Shown piece after piece: positions 27,994-35,976 of a stretch of 64,000 bases of DNA. Below the pieces are notes generated by a model. The model worked only from the letters and a program-made list of their open reading frames with translations. It had not been told where the DNA came from and did no database searches. The stretch is from JBDHTS01 sp044221445 (GTDB lineage: Bacteria > Pseudomonadota > Alphaproteobacteria > Micavibrionales > Micavibrionaceae). The position numbers and the translations under genes are program-made. The stretch lies in contig JBGAPF010000001.1 of NCBI GenBank assembly GCA_044221445.1, positions 310,001 to 374,000 of the forward strand, read 5' to 3'. Each line of letters opens with the position of its first letter. Position 1 is the first letter of the stretch.

Positions 27994-28022
27994 TTGACAC
28001 CTTCCGATATTTTCCTTAAGCA
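27994..28022 (+). promoter_or_regulatory. Candidate promoter of the MaoC-like gene
   Basis: TTGACA (27994-27999), a 17-bp spacer and TAAGCA (28017-28022) lie about 40 bp upstream of the ATG at 28061. The -35 box is a consensus match and the -10 box is weak. The 27887-28060 interval separates this gene from the divergent fatty-acid operon and probably carries both promoters. Confidence 0.45.
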
Positions 28023-28060
28023 GACTCAATAAAACATAAAAGATAACAGAGGAGGACGAT

Positions 28061-28969
28061 ATGACGTTTGTGGCCATGAAGGAACCTACAAGAACTGTTC
28101 ACAAACAGCATATCGCCGCTATCTTTATGAAAGCGATTATGGCGCAACGACGCGACCCTGAAGCGCTGATATCCTCTGATATCGACCTTCCCCTTGCTGC
28201 TCATGAAGTTCCTATTGATCCAGAAAATGTTGAGAAATTTTCAGAAATAACAGGCCATCGCACAGAAACAGGAACTCTGCCTCCAAATTATTTTTTTCGC
28301 TTGGCTTACCCTGTTATGCTCATGATCGGCGTTGATGACGCTTTCCCATTTCGACCGTTCGGGGTTCTCCATAGAAAGAACAGGACAGATATTTTAAAAC
28401 CTGTGCCTATAGACCCGAAAATTGTAATGAAAATTAGTTCGCAGTTACGTTCTTTTGAGGCAACAGAAACGAGTACGCTTTTAAATTTTGACACAAGCTT
28501 CTCGATTGACGGTGAAATCGTTGCGACAATGGCTACGACAGGCGCCGATACCAGCAAGCCGAGAAGCCATGCGAACCGAAACCGTACACGCCAGGCGCCC
28601 GATATGAAAGCTGAGTGGTCTAAAGCCGGAGACCTGATGCTGCCGCTTATGCTGGGAATGCAATATGCGCCAATGAGCGAAGACTGGAATACCGGCCATA
28701 TTCCTTACTCAAGGATACTAAGCGATCCTAAACGGCATACAACCCTGCAAGGCAATTGTTCTTCATCGAGGATGCTCGCCCATGCTGCCGGAGATCCTGT
28801 TAATCAAAGGGGTTACGGAGTGGTTGAAACAGAGTATCGAGCGCCTGTCCCGCTGCCAAGTCTTCAGCAAGTGTGGGTACGCGATGAGGGGAAAGATAGG
28901 CATATAGCTTTATTCGACCCAAAGCAGAACAGAATAACCGTCGAAGCGAGCCTGTCCGGCCCTGGATAA
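28061..28969 (+). CDS. MaoC-like hot-dog acyl dehydratase
   Basis: A 302-residue protein. The LPPNYFFRLAYPVMLMIG segment, followed by AFPFRPFGVLHRKNRTDI, resembles the conserved first half of MaoC-like (R)-specific enoyl-CoA hydratases related to the dehydratase of fungal fatty-acid synthase. The second half (NQRGYGVVETEYRAPVPLPS) fits the second hot-dog repeat. GAGGAGG lies close to the ATG. Its divergent position beside an acyl-CoA oxidation operon fits a role in fatty acyl metabolism. Codon usage is AT-richer than in the operon, which may point to separate ancestry. Confidence 0.68.
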   Translation: MTFVAMKEPTRTVHKQHIAAIFMKAIMAQRRDPEALISSDIDLPLAAHEVPIDPENVEKFSEITGHRTETGTLPPNYFFRLAYPVMLMIGVDDAFPFRPFGVLHRKNRTDILKPVPIDPKIVMKISSQLRSFEATETSTLLNFDTSFSIDGEIVATMATTGADTSKPRSHANRNRTRQAPDMKAEWSKAGDLMLPLMLGMQYAPMSEDWNTGHIPYSRILSDPKRHTTLQGNCSSSRMLAHAAGDPVNQRGYGVVETEYRAPVPLPSLQQVWVRDEGKDRHIALFDPKQNRITVEASLSGPG

Positions 28970-29057
28970 AATCTTCCTGCCGAAGGATGACAAAGCCCAC
29001 TGGCAGGACTAGATTGATTGCGGTCATAACATCCGTCGATCCATCGGGAGGTCATTC

Positions 29058-29633
29058 ATGCCCACATTCACCGTCGCCGTTCTTGTCGGCAGCCTGCGTA
29101 AGGATTCCACCAACCTGAAGCTGGCGAAGGCGCTGGCGAAACTGGGCAAGGACCGGTTCGAGCCGAAATACATCCAGATCGGCGACCTGCCCTTGTTCAA
29201 CCAGGACCTTGAGGCCGATTTTCCCGCGACCGCGAAACGCATGAAAAGCGAGATCGAGGGCGCGGACGCTGTCCTTATCGTCACCCCCGAATATAACCGT
29301 GGCATGCCCGGACCTTTGAAAAACGCCATCGACTGGGCCAGCCGCCCCTACGGCAAAAACTCTTTCGCGGGCAAGCCCGGCGCGATCATCGGCACGTCTC
29401 CCGGCGCCATCGGCACGGCGGTGTCGCAGCATAATCTGCGGCCCACCCTCGCCTATCTCGACATCGCCCTGATGGGCCAGCCCGAGGCCTATGTCCAATT
29501 CAAGGAAGGCCTGATCGACGCCGAAGGCACCATTTCGAACCCGGACACGCAGAAATTCCTGCAGGGCTTCGTCGACAAGTTCTGCGCCTGGTGCGAAGGC
29601 TGCCCGAGCCTGAAACAAAAGAAAGCGGCTTAA
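29058..29633 (+). CDS. NADPH-dependent FMN reductase
   Basis: Flavodoxin-fold reductase of 191 residues. The FMN phosphate loop is VGSLRKDSTNLKLA, followed by TPEYNRGMPGPLKNAIDWASRP, the family signature. It most likely reduces FMN or quinones with NADPH. A GGGAGG site precedes the ATG. The tautomerase gene starts 10 bp after its stop, and the patatin gene overlaps that one, so the three form one operon. A Cys-rich end (FCAWCEGCPS) is unusual for this family and unexplained. Confidence 0.93.
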   Translation: MPTFTVAVLVGSLRKDSTNLKLAKALAKLGKDRFEPKYIQIGDLPLFNQDLEADFPATAKRMKSEIEGADAVLIVTPEYNRGMPGPLKNAIDWASRPYGKNSFAGKPGAIIGTSPGAIGTAVSQHNLRPTLAYLDIALMGQPEAYVQFKEGLIDAEGTISNPDTQKFLQGFVDKFCAWCEGCPSLKQKKAA

Positions 29634-29643
29634 GGAGAAAACC

Positions 29644-29832
29644 ATGCCAACCATCCATATCCACATGCTCGCGGGCCGGAGCGTCGACCAGAAACGCGCG
29701 CTGGTCGACAAAGTGACCAAAGCCGTCTGCGAAACCGTGAACACCGTGCCGGAACAGGTGAAGATCATCATCGCGGACATGGCGCACACGGATTACGCGG
29801 TCGGCGGCGTCCTCCATGCCGATAAAAAATAA
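29644..29832 (+). CDS. 4-oxalocrotonate tautomerase family protein
   Basis: A 62-residue tautomerase monomer. After Met removal the N-terminal residue is Pro (MPTIHIHMLAGRSVDQK), the catalytic base of the family. The GRSVDQKRALVDKVTKAV helix and VKIIIADMAHTDYAVGG follow the fold. Family members usually assemble as hexamers. GGAGAAA precedes the start. The physiological substrate is unknown. The neighbouring FMN reductase suggests a quinone- or aromatic-related context, but this is inference. Confidence 0.93.
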   Translation: MPTIHIHMLAGRSVDQKRALVDKVTKAVCETVNTVPEQVKIIIADMAHTDYAVGGVLHADKK

Positions 29833-30892
29833 GGCCCCGAAGCGCAAAATCATCAACCTCGCGCTCCAGGGCGGCGGCGCGCATGGCGCGTTCACTTGGG
29901 GCGTGCTCGACGCGCTGCTAGAGGATGACCGCATCGACATCGAAGGCATCGCCGCCACCTCCGCCGGCGCGATGAACGCCGCCGTGATGGCGCAGGGCCT
30001 GAACAACGGCGGCGTCGAATCCGCGCGCCAGCTTCTGCATACGTTCTGGGAGCGCGTATCCCAGGCCGGCGCGTTCTACAGCCCGGTCGCTGGTGCTGCT
30101 GCGAACTGGCCGAACATGCTCGGCCCCTGGGCGGAGGCCGCCGAACAGGCTGCCAGCTACGGCCTGTTCGAGATGGCGACCAACTTCCTCTCCCCCTACC
30201 AGTTCAATCCGGCGAACGTCCACCCGCTGCGCCCGATCCTGGAAGAGATGCTGGACATCCCGCAGCTGCAAAGCGACTGCTCGGTCAAGCTGTTCGTCAG
30301 CGCCACATCCGTCCGCACCGGCAACGGGCGCATTTTCTCGAACGAAGACATCGGCATCGACGCCCTCGTCGCCTCCGCCGCCCTGCCCACCCTGTTCCAG
30401 GCGGTGCAGATCGGCACGGAATATTACTGGGACGGCGGCTATGCGGGGAATCCGCCGCTCTGGCCGCTGTTCAACCGGGCGGTCAGCCGCGACATCTTGA
30501 TCGTCCACGTCAACCCCATCGTTCGCGACGAACTGCCCGACCGCGCGTCGAGCATCGACAATCGCCTGAACGAGATCACATTCAACGCCTCGCTTCTCGA
30601 CGAGCTCCGCGCCATCAATTTCGTGAAAAAGCTGATCCGCGAAAACTGGCTGCGCGACGAATACAAGGACCGGATGAAAGACATCCTGATCCACGCCATC
30701 CGCGCCGACAAGGTGTTGAAGGATCTCTCCGTCGCCTCGAAATTCGACACGAGCTGGGATTTCCTCACCCGCCTGCGCGACCTCGGCCGCGTCGAGGGCA
30801 AGGCCTGGGTGGACGAGCATTACGATGAGCTGGGCGTCGAGGACACGGTCGATATCGTGAAGGAATACCTGAATATTGGCGTCGGGGAATGA
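29816..30892 (+). CDS. Patatin-like phospholipase
   Basis: A 358-residue patatin-domain hydrolase. The oxyanion-hole loop GGGAHGAFTWG is near residue 20. The nucleophile is the Ser in ATSAGAMNAAV (the first Gly of GxSxG is replaced by Ala), and the dyad Asp is in WDGGYAGNPPLWP. No signal peptide is seen, so it should act in the cytosol or at the inner membrane. The start overlaps the tautomerase end by 17 bp in another frame, which implies coupling. It ends 3 bp before the convergent GGDEF gene. Confidence 0.9.
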   Translation: MPIKNKAPKRKIINLALQGGGAHGAFTWGVLDALLEDDRIDIEGIAATSAGAMNAAVMAQGLNNGGVESARQLLHTFWERVSQAGAFYSPVAGAAANWPNMLGPWAEAAEQAASYGLFEMATNFLSPYQFNPANVHPLRPILEEMLDIPQLQSDCSVKLFVSATSVRTGNGRIFSNEDIGIDALVASAALPTLFQAVQIGTEYYWDGGYAGNPPLWPLFNRAVSRDILIVHVNPIVRDELPDRASSIDNRLNEITFNASLLDELRAINFVKKLIRENWLRDEYKDRMKDILIHAIRADKVLKDLSVASKFDTSWDFLTRLRDLGRVEGKAWVDEHYDELGVEDTVDIVKEYLNIGVGE

Positions 30893-30895
30893 CCG

Positions 30896-31612
30896 TCAGT
30901 TAGGCCCCGCCGAAAGACCGGCCGCGGTTTTTCTCGACTGCTTGGCCCGGTACATGTTCCGGTCCGCTTCTTCCAGCAGGGTTTCGATGGTCGGATAGAT
31001 CTGCAGCGTTTCCTTGCTGACGAGGACGAACCCGATGCTGGCGCCCGCCTTGAGCGTGCGGCCCTTATAGGGGACCTCGAGATTTTCGATCGCGGCTTGC
31101 AGGCGCGCCATGGCCGCGTAAGGAAAAGCCTCGTTGGTGTCGTCCACCAGGAACACCATGAATTCGTCGCCGCCATAGCGGGCGACGGGTTCATGGTCGC
31201 GCGTTTTTCGGTCCAGGGTCGCGGCGACGGCTTTCAGGACCGCGTCCCCTGCCAGATGCCCGTGCGTGTCGTTCAGCGCCTTGAATCCGTCCAGGTCGAT
31301 GAACAGAAGGGCGCCCTTTTTTTCCTTATCCATTTCCCCCGCCCGCTTCCTGGGCGAATGACGCTGGATCCTGTTGATCTCCTCGGTTATGCGCTCTTCG
31401 AAATAATACCGGTTATGCAGGCCGGTCAGCCGGTCGCGAAACCCGTTATTGTTCAGCGCGTCGAGAAGGACGCCGATAACCCTGCCCACGGCCGGCGATT
31501 TTTTGGCCAGCGCGGTCAGCCTCGATATATCCCGTTGTGAAAGGCCGGGTATCCCGCCTTCCCCCGCCCCGGACGCCCTGCCCCCGAACATCGCCTTGAG
31601 ATTCTTATACAT
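30896..31612 (-). CDS. GGDEF-domain diguanylate cyclase
   Basis: Probable diguanylate cyclase making cyclic di-GMP. From ATG 31610-31612 it has 238 residues. The N-terminal 60 residues show no known sensor, and a canonical GGDEF domain follows: DRLTGLHNRYYFEE, LLFIDLDGFKALNDTHGHLAGD, and the active site ARYGGDEFMVFL. The RxxD inhibitory site expected five residues upstream is not intact (RDHE), so product inhibition may be lacking. The insertion RHSPRKRAGEMDKEKKG interrupts the first part of the domain. No membrane segment is present. Confidence 0.88.
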   Translation of the reverse strand: MYKNLKAMFGGRASGAGEGGIPGLSQRDISRLTALAKKSPAVGRVIGVLLDALNNNGFRDRLTGLHNRYYFEERITEEINRIQRHSPRKRAGEMDKEKKGALLFIDLDGFKALNDTHGHLAGDAVLKAVAATLDRKTRDHEPVARYGGDEFMVFLVDDTNEAFPYAAMARLQAAIENLEVPYKGRTLKAGASIGFVLVSKETLQIYPTIETLLEEADRNMYRAKQSRKTAAGLSAGPN

Positions 31613-31747
31613 AAAAATCAGGATGTCGTTATTTGAAGTCTCTGGCAAGGGCCAGAATGATCTTGTAACCCGGAAATAGTGCCGCAAAAAATCTTATGAA
31701 ATTTCAACCCGACGATCCCGTGACGCAGAACTGGCGTCCCGTGTTCG

Positions 31748-32482
31748 TCAGAAGCCGTAAAGGCTGCATTGTCCCGATGTTATGTTCCCCGCGCTGTAGA
31801 GAACCCGGACGGCCGTGATGGCCGTCGTGTTGCCGTTATAATTGCCCCCGCCATAGGAGGTTTCGAGCGTCGTCGTTCCGTTCAGGGATACCATTCCGGT
31901 CCATGTGGCGTTTTTGTAAGTTCCGCCGCTCGCCATGTTGTACAGCGTCATGTCGAACGATGTATAGCCCGATGTCGACGATGTCCCGTTGTTGCTGATT
32001 GGAAAGCCGGAATAGTTTGTCGATTGAAAAATCGCGTTGCCGGGCGTGGTATTGCTGACATAAATAGCGGTCGAAGAGTTCGCCGTCTGCCATGTCGGCG
32101 TTGCGCCCTGTCCCAGTTGGACCCTGACCAGGTTTCCCGATGTCGCGGATACGAGGTTGGTGCAGAGAAGGCGAAGATAGGTGTAGCTGCTGCCAAGCCC
32201 CGTCCATTGCAGACTGGCGGAGGCGCTCGCGGTCTGCGTCGAGATCAGGCTCAGGGACCCCCCGCCGAAAGTCGTCCACGCCGACCCGTTGCAAAAAGTC
32301 CAAGCGTCGGTGGAACTGTTGAAGCGGATATTGCCGTCATGCGCGCTGTCGCATGTGTCGGAGTCGTAGCCGACCTTGACCGACCCGCCCGCGAAATTGC
32401 CGGAAATCTCCTGCGCATGGGCGGGACCGACCGCAAGCAGGAAAAGGATTATGGCGGCCGCCAGCAGGCGTTTCTGCGTCAT
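31748..32482 (-). CDS. Exported protein with CNGxxW motif
   Basis: A 244-residue protein. Its signal peptide (MTQKRLLAAAIILFLLAVGPAHA) is followed by a Cys motif (DTCDSAHDGNIRFNSSTDAW then FCNGSAWTTF) and a Ser/Thr/Gly/Asn-rich beta-type region without charged clusters. The CNGxxW motif also occurs in the gene at 35328-35888. The composition resembles surface or tail-fibre-like domains. No catalytic motif is visible. The protein stands alone, with non-coding sequence on both sides. Confidence 0.65.
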   Translation of the reverse strand: MTQKRLLAAAIILFLLAVGPAHAQEISGNFAGGSVKVGYDSDTCDSAHDGNIRFNSSTDAWTFCNGSAWTTFGGGSLSLISTQTASASASLQWTGLGSSYTYLRLLCTNLVSATSGNLVRVQLGQGATPTWQTANSSTAIYVSNTTPGNAIFQSTNYSGFPISNNGTSSTSGYTSFDMTLYNMASGGTYKNATWTGMVSLNGTTTLETSYGGGNYNGNTTAITAVRVLYSAGNITSGQCSLYGF

Positions 32483-32533
32483 GGAGTATGTCTTTCTACA
32501 ATGGATAGGTAGATATGGTTTTTCAGCATACAA

Positions 32534-32807
32534 AATATGAGTTTAGCATGACCGCCGTTTTATCGGCAATCGATGAAATTCTTTGGGGAAAGCCGCGCTT
32601 ATCCGACCTGGATGCCCTATGCGATTTACTTCAAACTGAAATAACCGCCGTCACCTGAAAGAACAAAACCCGCCTCAAAAGCCGGTTTTTTACTGTGCAT
32701 GGCGGGCAGGAGACCTTGAGGATTTAAAGCGACCTGCTTAATATTATAATTTGTTTGTAATAATGCTAATTATCACGGCCACTCACGGTTGCGGGTAGGG
32801 CCGATGG
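32534..32807. other. Intergenic stretch with weak terminator
   Basis: No convincing gene is visible. A 36-codon open frame (32548-32658) lacks a ribosome site. A hairpin with AAAACC/GGTTTT arms and one mismatch followed by Ts lies at about 32669-32695. A TTATCACGGC-like segment near 32770 recurs at about 33465, suggesting an old duplication around the HEAT-like and GNAT genes. Confidence 0.4.
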
Positions 32808-33389
32808 CTAGGGTGTGACACCAGCTTTTTTGAGTGCCTGTTCGACTTCCGCCTTCACTCCGCTGTCCTTGTCGTTCTGCATGCTGTGAAGGCTTTTGCA
32901 GGCGCGCATGCGCACGGCTTCGTCGCCCGCATTCCTGCCGATGTCACCGAGGCCATGGGCCACACAGGAGCGCACCTGCGCCGACGGATCGCCCTTGAAC
33001 CCCTCCAGCAACCCGATACCCTCCGATGTGGCGACCCGTTCCCCGACCAGTTCCGAAATGGTGAAGGGCACCATCCAGTCCTCGAACAGGCCGAACACGC
33101 GCCCGAACGCGTGCATCAGGCGCTGCTGGCTGCTGGCATCGATCTTAGGCCATTCCGTCATGACAACCCGGATCAGACGCCACCCCCCGGGCGCTTGCCG
33201 CAGCCCCGGTGCTTCCACGAGGCGCTCGACCTCTCTGGCTAGGTCATCCGGCCATTCATCCAGCATCAGCAGTCCGCTTTCCCAATTATAGATAGCGTCC
33301 GCTAATTCCTTCTCGCTGCATTGCCGTTCTAATTGGATGCAATCACAGAGAGATTTGATAGCATCAGGCCAGTTCACAGGACCGTTCAT
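32808..33389 (-). CDS. HEAT-repeat-like hypothetical protein
   Basis: A 193-residue soluble protein with mostly alpha-helical sequence. The C-terminal half has HEAT/PBS-lyase-like helical pairs: DPSAQVRSCVAHGLGDIGRN, then EAVRMRACKSLHSMQND and SGVKAEVEQALKKAG. AGGAG precedes the ATG by 7 nt. It is AT-richer than core genes. A scaffold or protein-interaction role is typical of such repeats, but no specific function can be given. Confidence 0.6.
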   Translation of the reverse strand: MNGPVNWPDAIKSLCDCIQLERQCSEKELADAIYNWESGLLMLDEWPDDLAREVERLVEAPGLRQAPGGWRLIRVVMTEWPKIDASSQQRLMHAFGRVFGLFEDWMVPFTISELVGERVATSEGIGLLEGFKGDPSAQVRSCVAHGLGDIGRNAGDEAVRMRACKSLHSMQNDKDSGVKAEVEQALKKAGVTP

Positions 33390-33443
33390 TGGTGACTCCT
33401 GCCTTTTATTATCATTTTGGCCAAGGTAGGAGCAAGGTGACTG

Positions 33444-33460
33444 TTATTATTTACATACTG
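33444..33460 (+). repeat. Left copy of short direct repeat flanking the GNAT gene
   Basis: TTATTATTTACATACTG here and TTATTATTTCCATACTG at 34087-34103 differ at one of 17 positions. They bracket the acetyltransferase gene, 643 bp apart, and the similarity continues less well into a following TTAT segment. This fits a cassette insertion or duplication. Confidence 0.55.
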
Positions 33461-33558
33461 ATAGTTATCACGGCTACCGCAGGTTACGTACCTGTCCAAC
33501 TAAAGCTGGAAATACCTGCTTGTCCGAGCGCAAAAAATGCAGCAAAGTTTGGAGGCCC

Positions 33559-34077
33559 ATGACTGAAGAAAAAGCTGTAATCCAAGTGGCTTGCCCAGAC
33601 GATCTCGCGAAGCTGGCCGAGATTGAACGGTCTGCTGCCTCTAAATTTCGAGAAGTAAATCTGGCATGGATAGCCGATGGGAATACGATGCCTCACGCTT
33701 TCCTAGAAGCTTTTTGCAAAGATGGCACCCTTTGGGTTGCTATCAAAAGCGGGGAGCCTGTTGGGTTTCTTGCAGCGCACCGGCTGGATAGCGCGTTTTT
33801 CATTGCTGAATTGTCCGTCATGGTATCGCATCAAAGGCAAGGAATTGGTGCCAGCTTAATCGCCGCCGCTGTAGAGCATGCACGGGCGACAGGCTTCCCG
33901 TTCGTCACACTAACCACTTATCGCAACCTACCTTGGAATGGGCCTTTTTACGTTAAGTTTGGATTTTCTGAAACAAGTGCCGATAAACTTGGGCCGGAAC
34001 ACTTGCACAAAATGAGCGAGGAAGCCAAAGCCGGACACGACTGGTCTAAACGATGCGCTATGATGATGCGGGTCTAA
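33559..34077 (+). CDS. GNAT-family N-acetyltransferase
   Basis: A 172-residue acetyl-CoA-dependent N-acetyltransferase. The acetyl-CoA binding motif A is visible as ELSVMVSHQRQGIGASLIAAAVEHA (pyrophosphate loop QRQGIGASL), and motif B as GPFYVKFGF. The N-terminus IQVACPDDLAKLAEIER is usual for the fold. Start chosen at ATG 33559, just after GGAGG. An in-frame TTG at 33520 is less likely. Substrate unknown. AT-rich, flanked by short direct repeats. Confidence 0.85.
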   Translation: MTEEKAVIQVACPDDLAKLAEIERSAASKFREVNLAWIADGNTMPHAFLEAFCKDGTLWVAIKSGEPVGFLAAHRLDSAFFIAELSVMVSHQRQGIGASLIAAAVEHARATGFPFVTLTTYRNLPWNGPFYVKFGFSETSADKLGPEHLHKMSEEAKAGHDWSKRCAMMMRV

Positions 34078-34086
34078 CAGACGCAA

Positions 34087-34103
34087 TTATTATTTCCATA
34101 CTG
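34087..34103 (+). repeat. Right copy of short direct repeat flanking the GNAT gene
   Basis: Partner of 33444-33460, with one mismatch in 17 bases. It starts 10 bp after the GNAT stop codon. Confidence 0.55.
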
Positions 34104-34136
34104 GTTATTTATCGCACATTCAACACAATAATATTG

Positions 34137-34226
34137 CCATCCCGCAGCGCAGCGGAGGGATTTCCTCTCTTCCGCTGTCTCGCTCGTGGCATCCTGCGCA
34201 GATCCCTCCGCTGCGCTGCGGGACGA
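34137..34226. repeat. Palindromic interspersed element, complete copy
   Basis: Arms at 34140-34161 and 34202-34223 are perfect 22-bp reverse complements (TCCCGCAGCGCAGCGGAGGG plus AT). They are separated by 40 bp that contain CTGTCTCGCT. A second copy with only the left arm and core lies at 35192-35254. The general plan matches the element at 5627-5731. Confidence 0.85.
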
Positions 34227-34286
34227 TAAACTAAATTTCTGGACAAAATAGGATTTTAATCATACACTGTTCCCAGACATTTTCCC

Positions 34287-34314
34287 GGCGCTGCATCCCG
34301 CAGCGCCGTTTTTT
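34287..34314 (+). terminator. Rho-independent terminator
   Basis: GGCGCTGC, a 5-nt loop and GCAGCGCC form an 8-bp perfect stem, followed by G and six Ts (34309-34314). It lies about 210 bp after the GNAT stop and only 31 bp before the next start codon, so it could end upstream transcription or act as an attenuator. Confidence 0.8.
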
Positions 34315-34345
34315 ATGGTCCCTAGGGGACGGAAAGGCATGCACC

Positions 34346-34858
34346 ATGTCGGACGACACAACGGAACAGGAGCACATAACAGAACGGCCGCCGCAGCCGG
34401 ACCCGGCCCCGGCGCGCTCCCTCTACGACTCCCTGTTCCCGAAACTGGAGAGTCTGCACGCGCGTCAGGCGGCGCGCAGCATGGCGAGGTTGATCGACGC
34501 GATGGAGAATCCGGTTTGTCCCACGGCGGCGCTTGAATCCATCCTGCACGAGATGAAGGAGACGCTGTGCATGGACGGGATCAGCCGCGTGCCCGCCCTC
34601 CTGACCATGCAGTCGCATGTGCTGGACGTCCTGTTCAACCACATGGTCCAGGTGGCGCTCGACGGCCAGTCGAAGCGCGAACTGCTCGGCGTCGCTCTGC
34701 GCTGCCAGAAACAAGCCCGCGAGTCCGTCCATGAGCTGGCGCAATTGAAGCGCGATGAGGCCAACTGGGCCGCGCGGGAAGAAAAACGCGAGGAAAAACG
34801 CGCGAAAAAGGTGAAAAACCGGCAAACGGACTATTATGAAGACGGGTTTTACCGCTGA
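34346..34858 (+). CDS. Hypothetical helical protein
   Basis: A 170-residue, mostly alpha-helical, charged soluble protein (SLYDSLFPKLESLHARQAAR ... CQKQARESVHELAQLKRDEA) ending in a Lys/Arg/Glu-rich tail. AAAGG lies 8 nt before the ATG. Its stop overlaps the start of the next gene (TGATG), so the two are translationally coupled. No family is recognised. The partner's TGPKT motif is known from small alphaproteobacterial proteins sometimes related to phage terminase small subunits, so an origin from phage is possible. Confidence 0.65.
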   Translation: MSDDTTEQEHITERPPQPDPAPARSLYDSLFPKLESLHARQAARSMARLIDAMENPVCPTAALESILHEMKETLCMDGISRVPALLTMQSHVLDVLFNHMVQVALDGQSKRELLGVALRCQKQARESVHELAQLKRDEANWAAREEKREEKRAKKVKNRQTDYYEDGFYR

Positions 34859-35146
34859 TGCGCCGCTGGACCGAGGAAGAACGCAGGCGCCAGGCGGAGA
34901 AAATCCGCGCCTGGCAGCCCTGGAAAAAATCGACCGGCCCAAAAACGGCGGCGGGCAAGGCGGCATGCCGCCGTAACGCCGTCAGGCACGGTCTTTATTC
35001 AGAGGCTGGCCGCGACCTTCGCGCCGTCCTGCGCGAACACCGCCGCTTCCTGAAAGAAGTGCGCGCCCTGCGCCGCGCCCGGGCTCATACCCATGGATGG
35101 GCATCTGATAGAGTTATTCCTGAAACCGCTGATGCAGGACAATTAG
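34858..35146 (+). pseudogene. Small STGPKT-motif protein, probably frameshifted
   Basis: Starts MRRWTEEERRRQAEKIRAW and carries WKKSTGPKTAAGKAACRRNAVRHGLYS, a conserved block of small proteins of unknown, perhaps DNA-binding, function. In frame 1 no stop occurs for more than 1300 codons, through sequence antisense to sdhA, sdhD and sdhC. In the +1 frame a plausible ending (LIELFLKPLMQDN, stop TAG 35144-35146) is found, so one indel near 35070-35105 would explain the lost stop. The truncated palindromic element at 35192 follows directly. Proposed end is inference. Confidence 0.5.
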
Positions 35147-35191
35147 AAGTGATTGATCACAAACACTACTGTTGCCCGTCACAACACTCTT

Positions 35192-35254
35192 GTCATCCCG
35201 CAGCGCAACGGAGGGATCTTCCTCCCCTTCCGCTGTCTCGCTCTTGGCTGCGCA
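35192..35254. repeat. Palindromic interspersed element, truncated copy
   Basis: Matches the left arm and the CTGTCTCGCT core of the element at 34137-34226, with an A for G change in the arm, but the right arm is absent. It sits between the frameshifted gene and the exported-protein gene at 35328-35888. Confidence 0.75.
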
Positions 35255-35327
35255 CCGGACACACTCCGCGAAACCGGACCGTCCATGAAACACGGAGGTC
35301 TTTTTCACGGTATGGTCCCGCAAACGC

Positions 35328-35888
35328 CTATGACGGCGTGATCAGCGCGCTTGTCTGGTACCATTTCGCGCCGTCCGAGCAGACGGAAACGAAACTTCCG
35401 GCTGTCAGAAGGACATCGGCGCCGCCCGTCGCCAGGAAGTTGGCGCTGCGTTTCAAAGTGATGGTGAAGGTCCCCACGTTGAAAACGTTCATGCAGCAGC
35501 CGGATTCCGTGGCGGCGGTGAAGGCGTTCGTCGTGCTGGTGGACCGGGCCGCCGTCGACGTGACGGGTTTGAGCGTATTGCACCCGTTGGCGGCGACGGT
35601 GCCGCCCGCGCCGATCGTCTGCGTCGCCGGGGGCGAAATGGTCAGGGGTCCCGCCGGCGTGGTCGTGCCGATGCCGACGAGGCCCGCTGAGGTGAACATG
35701 ATCGGCGCCGACCATGTGGCCCCGTTGCACAGCATCATGTATTGCTTCCCTGCAGTATCGGGGCCGCCCGATACCATATACGCGTTCGTCGTCGAACAGG
35801 CGTCGCCGGGCACGGCGTCAGCGGCAAGGACAGGGCAGGATGCCAGGACAGTCAGGGCAAAGACGACGACGATAAAACGGCGGAACAT
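35328..35888 (-). CDS. Exported protein with CNGxxW and GIGTTTP motifs
   Basis: A 186-residue protein from ATG 35886-35888, with signal peptide MFRRFIVVVFALTVLASCPVLA. A possible lipobox (LASC) also lies inside it. The mature part has ACSTTNAYMVSGGPDTAGKQ then LCNGATWSAPIMF, and GLVGIGTTTPAGPLTISPP, a motif frequent in tail-fibre or adhesin stalk regions. Four or more Cys are present (GCCMN, CSDG). It is related in its motif to the gene at 31748-32482. Likely a surface protein; function unknown. Confidence 0.65.
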   Translation of the reverse strand: MFRRFIVVVFALTVLASCPVLAADAVPGDACSTTNAYMVSGGPDTAGKQYMMLCNGATWSAPIMFTSAGLVGIGTTTPAGPLTISPPATQTIGAGGTVAANGCNTLKPVTSTAARSTSTTNAFTAATESGCCMNVFNVGTFTITLKRSANFLATGGADVLLTAGSFVSVCSDGAKWYQTSALITPS

Positions 35889-35976
35889 GAAGCGAACCGG
35901 ATATCTGGACAGCGACAATATCCCTACGCCGCCCTACTCTTTAATGTTCCGTCCTCAGTCGGTAATTTTCTTGAGA

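Noticed and set aside
32548..32658. A 36-codon open frame
   Set aside because: There is no ribosome site and no family; it is listed only in the intergenic note.
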